Shown here one piece after another: positions 27,142 to 35,089 of a DNA stretch of 60,211 nt. Where the stretch lies: NCBI GenBank assembly GCA_040755725.1, contig JBFMAI010000028.1:1-60211 (forward strand), given 5' to 3'. The stretch is from JBFMAI01 sp040755725. GTDB taxonomy: Bacteria; Planctomycetota; Phycisphaerae; UBA1845; Fen-1342. The notes beneath the pieces are model-generated. The model made no database searches. It saw only the letters and a program-made list of their open reading frames with translations, and was not told the origin of the DNA. Position numbers and translations under genes: made by a program. Position 1 is the stretch's first letter. The number at the start of each line of letters is the position of its first letter.

Positions 27142-27708
27142 TCAGGACTGGGCTTTTCGGACCGCCCGGATGAGGATTTCGTGGATTTCCTGCGGACGGG
27201 CCACGTCTTCCCACACCACCGGCGCCGCGTCCGTGTCCACCGGCCGCAAGCGCAGCGTGGCCAATCGCAGGGCACGCCCGTACCAGGCGACGTCCGCCTC
27301 GACCGCGGTAACGTGCGACAGCCGGCACTCGGCGACCTGTACGTTGAGGACGCCGCGGAACCGCATGACGCGCCGGTTGGTGAGGACGTAGAGCCGGCTG
27401 GCCCATTGAAGGGTGGCCAAGCCGACCCGGACGCCGACGAGCAGGGCCAGGAGCTGGAAGGGGGCCGCGCCGGCGGCGACCGACCCGGTGCGCATCGCGA
27501 CGGCCAGGGCGACGGCCAGAAACGCCGCCAGCAACAGCACATTCAGCGACGCCAGCGGGATGAACCACGCCGACGGCTTGATGGACAGTTGCACCAGCTC
27601 GTCGCCGTCGAGTTCCAGCTTCGCCGCGGCCTTGACGGCCACCGGGTGGGCGGGAACGGAGGGCGGGGCGTCGGCCATGACACTCTTGATGGGGCCAGGC
27701 GGGCTCAT
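27142..27708 (-). CDS. PH-domain (bPH2-type) membrane protein
   Basis: 188 residues. Two hydrophobic segments (about 48-72 and 80-105) are followed by the bacterial PH-like core: LYVLTNRRVMRFRGVLNVQVAECRL, split as YVLTNRRVM and RGVLNVQVAE, the usual signature of these domains. Its cellular role is unknown. The start overlaps the hpt stop in an ATGA, so it is the downstream partner in that transcript. Confidence 0.75.
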   Translation of the reverse strand: MSPPGPIKSVMADAPPSVPAHPVAVKAAAKLELDGDELVQLSIKPSAWFIPLASLNVLLLAAFLAVALAVAMRTGSVAAGAAPFQLLALLVGVRVGLATLQWASRLYVLTNRRVMRFRGVLNVQVAECRLSHVTAVEADVAWYGRALRLATLRLRPVDTDAAPVVWEDVARPQEIHEILIRAVRKAQS

Positions 27709-28247
27709 GGCATCAGCTCCGCGTGCAGCACGCCGACGTGGGGGTAGTTTCTATAGTGATCATTGTAGTCCAGGCCGTACCCCACGACGAACAGGTCCTC
27801 GATGTCAAACCCGACGAATTCCACGGGGAGGTCGGGTGGGGCCTTGCTCGGCTTGCGCAGCAACACCGCGGAGCGGACGCTCCGCGCCCCCCGCTCATGG
27901 ACCAGCGCTTGCACACGCCGCAGCGTCCGCCCGCTGTCCAGGATGTCGTCCACGATGAGCACGTGCCGTCCGGCCACCTCGCCGGAGAGCTCAAGTACCG
28001 TCCGCGGGATCCCGGGGGTGGTGGCCGCACCGGGGTACGTCGAGACCTGCACCAAGGCCAGCTTCATCTTCAGCGGCAGCTCGCGGATCAGGTCGGCCAG
28101 GAAAATGATGGAGCCCGACAAGATTGGCACCAGAGTCAGTCCGATGGCCTCCCCGTTGTACGTGGCGGCGATCTCGGCGGCCAGCGCGCGGTTCCGCGCC
28201 TGAATCTGCTCGCGGTGGATCAGGATGCGCGCGATGTCGTTTTGCAT
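27705..28247 (-). CDS. hpt: Hypoxanthine (guanine) phosphoribosyltransferase
   Basis: 180 residues from the ATG at 28247, the usual size for bacterial HPRT. The PRPP-binding loop VLIVDDILDSGRTL is intact, as are the PPi loop region (VPILSGSIIF) and the late VVGYGLDYNDHYRNYPHVG typical of this family. It converts hypoxanthine or guanine with PRPP to the nucleotide in purine salvage. A longer frame upstream is arginine/proline-rich and not needed. Confidence 0.95.
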   Translation of the reverse strand: MQNDIARILIHREQIQARNRALAAEIAATYNGEAIGLTLVPILSGSIIFLADLIRELPLKMKLALVQVSTYPGAATTPGIPRTVLELSGEVAGRHVLIVDDILDSGRTLRRVQALVHERGARSVRSAVLLRKPSKAPPDLPVEFVGFDIEDLFVVGYGLDYNDHYRNYPHVGVLHAELMP

Positions 28248-28284
28248 CGGACACCGTTCTGCGGGGCGGAGGCCGCCCCCCGGC

Positions 28285-28992
28285 CTACGCCGGGCCGCCG
28301 GCCCCCGGGGCGGGCGGCCCGGGTCCGACCGACGCGACGTCATCGCCGCGCAGATCGCGTTGTAGCGCGGTCATGAAGGCGTCCACGGCGTCCAACCGGG
28401 CCCGGGCCAGTCGCCGGGTCGTTTCCCAGCGGAACCCTTCGGCCAGACGGACATCCCAGTAGCGATACTCCTGTTGTCGCCGCCACGTATCCACGAGCTG
28501 CTGCAACGGACGGCCCTCGGCCTGGTACTGGCGAAACTGCCGCAGCACATAGGTGGTCCCGACCTCGTCGAGCGCCTCCGACTCGGCCAGGATCAGGGCC
28601 TCGCGCAGGGTGGTGCGGCGGTCGTTGCACTGGCGAATCGCGTCCGCCGCCAAGCGGGCCGTCGTCGCCGGCAGCAGGTGCCCCGCTTCCTCCAACAGCA
28701 TGGCCGCCCCCAGCTCGCGTTGGATCTCGTTGGTGGGCCGCGTCAGCACCTGCCAGTGCGCGACCCGGCCCTGGTGGACTTCGAGGGCCCAGCCGGCGTC
28801 GTGAAACAGGGCGGCGGCCGCCAGGGCCGTCCGGTCTGCTTCCGCCCCCCCGGTCTCAGGCAGGTCGGCCACCTGCCGGGTCAGGTGCATCACCCGTTCG
28901 GCGTGCTCCCACAGCCACCAATCGCGGTGGTTTTCCCCCAGGGGCAGGGCCAGCAGTTGCCGGGCCAACGGGAGCAGACGTTCGACTTGCAT
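28285..28992 (-). CDS. HD-domain protein, predicted phosphohydrolase
   Basis: 235 residues from the ATG at 28992. Metal-binding HD motifs are visible: HAERVMHLTRQVA near residue 27, FHDAGW near 69-74, then conserved acidic positions further on. Substrate is not predictable. It ends 37 bases before the hpt start and probably leads the HD-hpt-PH transcript. The last 20 residues are Gly/Pro/Ala-rich and encoded by an imperfect GC palindrome. Confidence 0.75.
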   Translation of the reverse strand: MQVERLLPLARQLLALPLGENHRDWWLWEHAERVMHLTRQVADLPETGGAEADRTALAAAALFHDAGWALEVHQGRVAHWQVLTRPTNEIQRELGAAMLLEEAGHLLPATTARLAADAIRQCNDRRTTLREALILAESEALDEVGTTYVLRQFRQYQAEGRPLQQLVDTWRRQQEYRYWDVRLAEGFRWETTRRLARARLDAVDAFMTALQRDLRGDDVASVGPGPPAPGAGGPA

Positions 28993-29422
28993 GCCGTCCA
29001 CCGTCCAACGCTTCCGCGTCGGACTTTGCTTTACCCGGCGCGTGCCGCGAACCCGACTCGCCGGCCGTCCCACACTGCGGCCCGCGCTCGACCGACGGCC
29101 AGTGTAGCGCGCGGTCGCGCGAGCGGCAAGCGAAGACGTTATCGGTCCACCGGGCGGGCCCATCGCCCCGAGCCGTCCGGGGTGCGCTTTCGCGGGCCGC
29201 GTCGTGCCCCGGGGCGGACGGGCGCCATTCGGCCCTGAACAAGCGTATCCCCCCGGCGGCCGATGAATACAGCGGCCTGCGCTGCACGGGTTCCCGGCCC
29301 ACCGGCAGGGCGGGGGCGTCGCTGCAACGCGGATACCGCCCGTCGGCGACCGTCGCGCGCGGTGTCGCGGCGGGCGGCGCGTGGCGCGGCGAAGGCCGAC
29401 CGAGAAAAAGGAGTGGGTCGTT
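28993..29422. promoter_or_regulatory. Divergent intergenic region, HD gene / HDOD gene
   Basis: There are 430 bases between genes that point away from each other, so promoters for both are expected. Frames here have shadow composition. The only clear signal is the AAAGGAG ribosome site just before the HDOD start. No palindromic repeat of the families seen elsewhere was found. Confidence 0.45.
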
Positions 29423-30307
29423 ATGACGACCGTTGCGGGCGCCGCCGGCAAGACGTTGCCTCCCGAGCTGAGCAAGGCCCTGGGGCGGCTGACCGAGATC
29501 AGCTCGCTGCCCGAGATCACGACCAAGATCGTACAAGTGGTGGAGGACCCCCGGGCCACGGCCCACGACATGCACGAGATTGTGCGCGGCGACCCGGCGT
29601 TGGCGACGAAGATCCTCAAGGTCGTCAACTCCGCTTTCTACGGTCTGCCGTCGCAGATCGCCAGCCTGGAGCGGGCCATCGTGCTACTGGGTTTGAGCGC
29701 GGTCAAGAACATCGCCCTGGCCGCGTCGCTCTCCCGCCTGTTCAGCGTCGAGGCCCTTTCCGAGCAGTTCGCCGCCCGCGACCTGTGGCGGCACTGCATT
29801 GCCGTGGGGGTCTGTGCCCGGCGGCTGGCCGACCTGGTCCACTCGTCGCACGTGGATGAGCTGTTCGTGGCGGGGCTGGTCCACGATATGGGTTTGTTGG
29901 CCGTCCAGCAGCTCTTCCCCGCCAAGCTCAAATCGACGGTCGAGCGGTGCCAGGCTTCCAATTTGCGGTTCTGTGCCGTGGAGGAAGAACTGGTGGGCGC
30001 CGACCACCAGACGTTCGGCGGCGCGCTGGCCGCGCGCTGGCGGTTTCCCCCGGGACTGCGGTACGCCGTCGCGTATCACCATGACGTGGCCGCGTTGCAG
30101 CCGGAGTTTCAGAAGCCCACCGCCCTCGTGTACGTAGCCGACACCCTGTGCTGCCGGGCGCGGCACGGGTTCTGGCTGACGGGCCACACGCAGGAAATCC
30201 CCGGCACGGTGTTGGACCTGGTGGGCCTCAAGCCGGAGCAACTCGACCCGGTCGTGGACGAGCTCCCCGAGTTGATCGAGGAAGCCGAGCACATCTTCGC
30301 GGAATGA
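29423..30307 (+). CDS. HDOD-domain signalling protein
   Basis: 294 residues from the ATG at 29423, chosen for the AAAGGAG site 8 bases upstream. The HDOD domain is clear: LPEITTKIVQVVEDP, GDPALATKILKVVNSAFYG, IERAIVLLG-like LERAIVLLGLSAVKNIAL, WRHC near residue 119 and FVAGLVHDMGLL. HDOD proteins act in signalling, some in motility or cell-cycle control, and usually lack full HD catalytic sets. It is alone in its transcript. Confidence 0.88.
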   Translation: MTTVAGAAGKTLPPELSKALGRLTEISSLPEITTKIVQVVEDPRATAHDMHEIVRGDPALATKILKVVNSAFYGLPSQIASLERAIVLLGLSAVKNIALAASLSRLFSVEALSEQFAARDLWRHCIAVGVCARRLADLVHSSHVDELFVAGLVHDMGLLAVQQLFPAKLKSTVERCQASNLRFCAVEEELVGADHQTFGGALAARWRFPPGLRYAVAYHHDVAALQPEFQKPTALVYVADTLCCRARHGFWLTGHTQEIPGTVLDLVGLKPEQLDPVVDELPELIEEAEHIFAE

Positions 30308-30365
30308 AGTCAGTGTCCGGAGTAGGAGACCGACCGGCACAACGTCTTGGCTGCCCGGCGCGTGC

Positions 30366-31019
30366 TCACTTCAGCCACTTGATGGCCAGGAACCCGCCCA
30401 CCAGCAGCACGACGAACAAGATCGCCAGCAGATCGAAGTAGCGGTCGATGAAGCGCTTGATCGGCGGGCCGAAGAGGTACAACAGCCCTGCGACCAGGAA
30501 GAACCGCGCCCCGCGCCCCACCAGCGACACGGCCAGGAAGGGCAGCAGGTGCATGTGGAACGCCCCCGACGCGATTGTGAACACCTTGTACGGAATCGGC
30601 GTAAAGGCCGCAGCGAACACGATCCAGTAGTCGTACTTGAGGTACCAGGCTTCGACCTGTTGGTAGTACTGCTGGGCGTGATACAAAGCGATGATCCGTA
30701 CCCCGAGGGTGTCCATCAGGAACATGCCGATGAGATACCCCACCACGGCACCCAACACGCTGGCCACCGCGCAGTTCGCCGCCAGTCGCCACCACCGCGC
30801 CCGCGCCCCCAGCACCAGCGCGATGAGCAGGACGTCCGGGGGGATGGGAAAGAAGCTCGACTCGGCGAACGAGAGCACGAACAGGGCGACGGCCCCGTGC
30901 GGCGTGGCGGCCCAGCTCAGCACCCAGTCGTACAGGCGACGATGCAGGTGCCAGCCGGGACGGGCGCCGGCCGCGGCAGCCGCGGCCGGGGCCGGAGGGG
31001 GGGACGACGCGTCGCTCAT
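30366..31019 (-). CDS. YqaA/DedA-family membrane protein (VTT domain)
   Basis: 217 residues. It has a Pro/Ala-rich N-terminus then several membrane helices. The family signature is present: SFAESSFFPIPPDVLLIALVLG (read as FAESSFFPIPPDVLL) and AAAFTPIPYKVFTIASG. Members are thought to act in membrane lipid or proton-dependent transport; the exact role is unknown. It stands alone. Confidence 0.85.
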   Translation of the reverse strand: MSDASSPPPAPAAAAAAGARPGWHLHRRLYDWVLSWAATPHGAVALFVLSFAESSFFPIPPDVLLIALVLGARARWWRLAANCAVASVLGAVVGYLIGMFLMDTLGVRIIALYHAQQYYQQVEAWYLKYDYWIVFAAAFTPIPYKVFTIASGAFHMHLLPFLAVSLVGRGARFFLVAGLLYLFGPPIKRFIDRYFDLLAILFVVLLVGGFLAIKWLK

Positions 31020-31368
31020 CCGTCGGTGATCCTGGTTGAAGGTCCGGTGGCACCGGCGGCGATCGCCGGCCGCTCACGTCCCGGGGCGGGTAGCATACCG
31101 CCGCCGGGCCGCCCGACAATGCCGATTGTAGTCCGGACCGCACAAAGAACGCCCAGCAGAACCCCGCACGCCAGTGCGGGGCCGAGCGGCCCGCTACTGG
31201 CGTGGCGGGTGCTATTCGCAGCGCCAAGCTCCGGGGGAACGTGGGAACGTGCCAAGGTGGGAACGTGCGTCGGTCGCAACCTGGGGGGAACGAACGTTGC
31301 CCTCGTCAGCGCGCTGTCCCGCAGTTCGTGACCCTTGGTCCCTTGACCCCTCGGCCCCCCGTTCCCCC
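31020..31368. repeat. Intergenic block with repeat family D
   Basis: 349 bases between two leftward genes. At 31238-31275 there are three GGGAACGTG units in direct array, matching the in-frame copy in batE with about three differences over 33 bases. A GTCCCTTGACCCC run follows near 31338. A GCGGGGCCGAGCGGCCCGC palindrome is at 31176-31195. No gene is seen. Confidence 0.6.
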
Positions 31369-32322
31369 CTACACGATGTCCGCGAACCTCCGCTGCGCCC
31401 CGCGGAACCACACCCAGCCCACCAGCAGGGCGGTCAGGCCGAGCGTCACGCTGGGAATGAGACAGTAAATGTCGAGGTGGTACCCCGGCAGCAGCGCCCA
31501 CCGCATCCCCTCGACCGCGCCGACCATCGGATTCAAGCCGTATAGCGGGCGCCACAGCGCGGGGATCGTCGCCAGCGGGTAGGCCACCGGCGTGGCCAGC
31601 ATCCACATCTGCACCAGGAACGGGACCGCCTGCGACACGTCGCGGAAACGCACGTTGATCGCGGCGAGGACGAGCCCCACGCCGAGCGCGCTGAGTCCCG
31701 CCAGCGCGACCCACAGCGGCACGGTGAAGGCTGCGGCGCTGGGCGTCACGCCGTAGTACACGACGAGCCCCGCGTACATCAGCAGCGCGCAGGCCAGGTC
31801 GATCAGCGTGGCCAATTGCCCGGACAGCGGCAGGATGAGGCGAGGAAAGTACGCCTTGGTGACGAGGTTCGCGTTGGCGACCAGACTCACCGTGGTGGAG
31901 CGCAGCGCCCGACCGAAGAACGTCCAAACCACAACGCCGGCGTAGCAGTGCAAGGGGTAGGGTACCGAACCGGCCGAGAGGCCGGCGAGGTTATGGAACA
32001 CCAGGGTGAACAGCACGACGCTGACCAGCGGTTCGAACAGGGCCCACGCCGCCCCCAGCAGCGTCTGCCGGTACCGCACCCGCAGGTCGCGCCAAGCCAG
32101 GAATCCCAGAAGCTCCCGATAGCGCCACAGCTCCCGCAGCTCGGACATGATATCGGAGCCGACCGGCTGGATTACCGTACAGGTGCCTTCGGGGTCCCCG
32201 CGCCCGACAAACTCCCGCCGGGCCGCTTCGGGAGGACGCGGCTCCGGCCGAGCCACGGCCGCCGGGCGATGTTCCCTCCCCGGCTCACGCGGGCACACGA
32301 CCGGCGGTGCCGGCGCGCTCAT
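31369..32322 (-). CDS. ABC-2 type polysaccharide export permease (Wzm-like)
   Basis: 317 residues. The start at 32322 overlaps the ExeA-like stop in ATGA and keeps a VIQP segment that is conserved before this family's core. The core reads ELWRYRELLGFLAWRDLRVRYRQ (seen as LWRYRELL and WRDLRVRYRQT), LGAAWALFEP, six membrane segments, and LNPMVGAVEGMRWALL near the end. Such permeases export lipid-linked glycans with a Wzt-type ATPase, which is not in the window. Confidence 0.88.
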   Translation of the reverse strand: MSAPAPPVVCPREPGREHRPAAVARPEPRPPEAARREFVGRGDPEGTCTVIQPVGSDIMSELRELWRYRELLGFLAWRDLRVRYRQTLLGAAWALFEPLVSVVLFTLVFHNLAGLSAGSVPYPLHCYAGVVVWTFFGRALRSTTVSLVANANLVTKAYFPRLILPLSGQLATLIDLACALLMYAGLVVYYGVTPSAAAFTVPLWVALAGLSALGVGLVLAAINVRFRDVSQAVPFLVQMWMLATPVAYPLATIPALWRPLYGLNPMVGAVEGMRWALLPGYHLDIYCLIPSVTLGLTALLVGWVWFRGAQRRFADIV

Positions 32323-33839
32323 GGGAGTGGATCGTCCGGGACAACGGGCATGGCAACCGGCTCGACGGGTGACAACTCCGGCCACGGGGTCTGCCCCCGC
32401 GGCGGGGGCGGCAGAATGTACGGACGACGGCGGGCCTCACGTACCCGGGCGAGTGCCTCGGCCAAACGCCCCTCCAGTGCCCGGAGACGCTGGTCCAGCG
32501 GCGGCGCCGGCGCTCCGTCCGGCGCGGCCGGTTGAGCGGTGGTGCCGGCGGCGATGGGCTCTTGGGAGGTGGTGGCATCCGCACCGGGCACGCCGGTCGT
32601 TGGCGCTGCTCCCGAAATCCCGGAATCGTCGCGCTGCGGCTCTTCTGTTGTGTGGACGCGAGGGAGCGGGTGGTCCGCGTCCCACCGGCGGGGCTCTCCG
32701 ATGAAATCGCCCAGGTCCACCGCGGGCCGTGCCTGTTCCGACGACCAGCGGCGCAGCCGCGACTCGGCCCGACACGCGGCGGTGACCATCGGTCCCGCGA
32801 TGCCCCCGGCCATCCGGGTCGCGGCGAAGGGGCTCTCCGCGCCGGTCGGCGGGCTCGGCAAATACCGACGGGACCGAATGCCGCCGGTAATCGCGTGGAT
32901 CGTGGCGACGATGTGGCGGCCGTCGATCTCGGTGCGGTCGTCGGCGAAGGCGTCGACGAGGGCATTGTCGCAGAGTTGGTTGAGCAAGGCCGGGTTGCCA
33001 TCGGAGAAGCGGTGTACGAGGTCGAGGGCCGCCGGCGTGAAGATCTCCTCCGGGGCCACGTTCCCGGGCCCCGCATCCGAGTTGGGGCAACCGGGTGCCG
33101 TACCGGCCGCGCCGACGTGCGCGGGCCCCGCGCCGGCGCTGTAGCGGCCGGGCTCCTCACCGGCCGCGGTCCCCGCCGGTCGCCGCGGCGCGCCAAGGGC
33201 GGCGACGCGCAGCCGATGCCGCACATACCCGTCGACGTCGGCGCGGGACAGGGGGCTGAGTCGGCAGGCGCGGAAAACGCGCCGCTGGAGCCGCACCAGG
33301 CTGGGCCCCGCCAGGGTCTCGACCAAGCCCGGCAATCCGAAGAGAATCAGGGCCACGGTCCGCGGGGAGCGGATTTCGCGCGTCACGAGTGAGAGGATGT
33401 CGTCCCAGTTGTGCGGGCGCAACCCGTCGGCATTGTCGACGATGACGACGCCGGCCTGGGCGGCGGACGGATCGACCCGCAGCCACTCGCCGAGGGCGAC
33501 CTCGCGCGTGTTCGTCGGGCCAAACGGGTCGGCGCGGGCCAGGCGGTTGGCAGGGCACAGCGTGACATCGGTGCGATTATCGGGCTGCCCGATTCCGTGA
33601 ATCCACGCGATGCCGGTCTGGCCGGCGAGGGATTGGGCCAGCAGGCGGCCTAGAAGGGTTTTACCGGACCCCGAATCGCCCAGCACCAGCGTGCAGGGTC
33701 GGCGGGTGCGGACGGCGTACTGGAGGGTGGCGAGGGTCTCGGCGTGGGCGGCGGTGGCGTAGTAGAAGCGCGGGTCGGGTCGCCCGTCGAAGGGCGAGGC
33801 CGAGAGGCCGAAGTGTCGGTACAGTTCGATTCCAGGCAC
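32319..33839 (-). CDS. ExeA/GspA-like AAA ATPase of the EPS locus
   Basis: 506 residues, GTG start. It opens with HFGLSASPFDGRPDPRFYY, the standard start of ExeA-type ATPases, and has Walker A (GDSGSGKT near 55-62), Walker B (VVIVDNAD near 131-138) and a sensor region. Close relatives accompany exosortase/XrtA exopolysaccharide genes. The C-terminal third is Pro/Ala-rich and poorly conserved, with a short coiled coil (QRLRALEGRLAEALARVREA). A family C palindrome is in frame near residues 225-233 (33141-33167). It overlaps the permease gene by 4 bases. Confidence 0.8.
   Translation of the reverse strand: MPGIELYRHFGLSASPFDGRPDPRFYYATAAHAETLATLQYAVRTRRPCTLVLGDSGSGKTLLGRLLAQSLAGQTGIAWIHGIGQPDNRTDVTLCPANRLARADPFGPTNTREVALGEWLRVDPSAAQAGVVIVDNADGLRPHNWDDILSLVTREIRSPRTVALILFGLPGLVETLAGPSLVRLQRRVFRACRLSPLSRADVDGYVRHRLRVAALGAPRRPAGTAAGEEPGRYSAGAGPAHVGAAGTAPGCPNSDAGPGNVAPEEIFTPAALDLVHRFSDGNPALLNQLCDNALVDAFADDRTEIDGRHIVATIHAITGGIRSRRYLPSPPTGAESPFAATRMAGGIAGPMVTAACRAESRLRRWSSEQARPAVDLGDFIGEPRRWDADHPLPRVHTTEEPQRDDSGISGAAPTTGVPGADATTSQEPIAAGTTAQPAAPDGAPAPPLDQRLRALEGRLAEALARVREARRRPYILPPPPRGQTPWPELSPVEPVAMPVVPDDPLP
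33141..33167. repeat. Repeat family C copy inside the ExeA-like gene
   Basis: GCGGCCGGGCTCCTCACCGG followed by CCGC is one base different from the intergenic copy at 22743-22766. Flanking GTA is shared too. It is read in frame as part of a Gly/Ala-rich linker after the ATPase core. Confidence 0.65.
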
Positions 33840-34074
33840 GGCACGTCCCGTAGCTTGGTCTTGTTATCGGCAGGGGCGCGCCGGCCCTGAAATACGGGGT
33901 GGGGGACCCTGGGGGCGGGCTTGCTATGGGTCAATCCGCGCCGGCCGGCGGGCGCTTGTTTCATGGAGCCCCGGAATCCGTCGATAACTGCGGTGGGAAG
34001 TGCAGCCGTACCTGTGGCCACGGAGGGCCAAGTACCAGCGAGCCCACGTGGCTACAGGAAGCCGACGAACGTTG
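33840..34074. promoter_or_regulatory. Divergent EPS-locus regulatory region
   Basis: 235 bases between the leftward ATPase-permease pair and the rightward export-to-glycosyltransferase run. Promoters for both halves should lie here. I could not pick a convincing -35/-10 pair. Confidence 0.45.
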
Positions 34075-34905
34075 ATGCTCGTGCTGCCCCGCGGAATGCG
34101 ACGGTCCTGTGGACCGAGCCTGCGGCGGGTCGCAGGTTGCCTGCTCGTTTGCGTCAGCGCGACCCTCTGCGGCTGCGCCACGACCCACAGCCAGCTCGTC
34201 TCCTTCCTGCGCGCGCACGACACCGAGGTCTCGACCGGCAGCTACGTCGTGCGCCCCCCCGACGCCATCGCCATCCACGCCCCCGGCGCCCCCGAAGTCG
34301 ACGGCACGGTGCAGCAACTCCGACCCGACGGCAAGGTCGTCCTCCGTTTGCTCGGCGAGGTCGATGTCGCCGGGCTCACCACCGAGGAGATGGCCGCCAA
34401 GCTCCGGGGCCTGCTGTCCCGCTTCTATGTCGATCCCGAAGTCGTCGTCCAGGTCGCCGCCTACCGCAGCCAGTACTACTACGTCTTTGGTGAAGTCGCC
34501 AACGGCGGACCCAAGCTCTACACCGGACGCGATACGCTGCTGATGGCCCTGGCCGACGCCCGGCCCACCTTCCTGGCGTGGAAGTCGCAGATTCGCATCG
34601 TGCGGCCCCCCGCCACACCCGACGGCGAGAGCAAGACCATCGTCGTCGACCTCGACCGCATGCTCCGGCAGGGCGACCTCAGCCAGAACGTCCTGCTTCA
34701 GGAAGGTGACGTCATCGAAGTCCCGCCGACCCCGCTGGCGTGGGTCGGCCACCGCGTCCGCGAACTGCTGTACCCGCTCGACCCGGCGATCAACGCCTAC
34801 ACGACGCCGGCTGCGGCGGTCAGCGCCAACCACGTGTACAGGGACGAGTTCGGTTCCGCGTCCGACGATCCGGACACGCGGCGCCATGGCGTGTTCGGCC
34901 CCTAG
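34075..34905 (+). CDS. Wza-like polysaccharide export lipoprotein
   Basis: 276 residues from the ATG at 34075; an ATG at 34096 would shorten the leader by seven. The leader ends in a lipobox (TLCGC, Cys near residue 34), so it is an outer-membrane lipoprotein. The Poly_export domain follows (YVVRPPDAIAIHAPG, then LRPDGKVVLRLLGEVDVAG), with one SLBB-like domain (YYVFGEVANGGPKLYTG) and a second one (VLLQEGDVIEVPP). It would form the outer-membrane channel for exported polysaccharide. Confidence 0.88.
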   Translation: MLVLPRGMRRSCGPSLRRVAGCLLVCVSATLCGCATTHSQLVSFLRAHDTEVSTGSYVVRPPDAIAIHAPGAPEVDGTVQQLRPDGKVVLRLLGEVDVAGLTTEEMAAKLRGLLSRFYVDPEVVVQVAAYRSQYYYVFGEVANGGPKLYTGRDTLLMALADARPTFLAWKSQIRIVRPPATPDGESKTIVVDLDRMLRQGDLSQNVLLQEGDVIEVPPTPLAWVGHRVRELLYPLDPAINAYTTPAAAVSANHVYRDEFGSASDDPDTRRHGVFGP

Positions 34906-35089
34906 GCGGGGCGAAGCCCGATGAATGCAAAAGAAAAAAGGCCAAATGAAAAAAAACGCCCTTCCAAGTCGCCGGTCCTCGCCGGCGGCACGGCCCGCTT
35001 TTTTCATTGCTCCTTTTTCATTTTTCATTTGTGCCTGAGCCCCACGACCGGCACGGAGGCCGGTCAAACTGAGAGCGCGTGAAGTCCTC
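34906..35089. repeat. AT-rich inverted repeat between the wza-like and wzz-like genes
   Basis: An A-run arm (about 34925-34957, with AAATGAAAAAAAACG) faces a T-run arm (34997-35029, with CTTTTTTCATTGC and TTTTTCATTTTTCATTTG), so AATGAAAAAA pairs with TTTTTTCATT. The loop holds a GC palindrome (GCCGGTCCTCGCCGGC). In a very GC-rich region this drop is striking. It could act as a terminator or mRNA processing site between wza and wzz. Confidence 0.6.
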
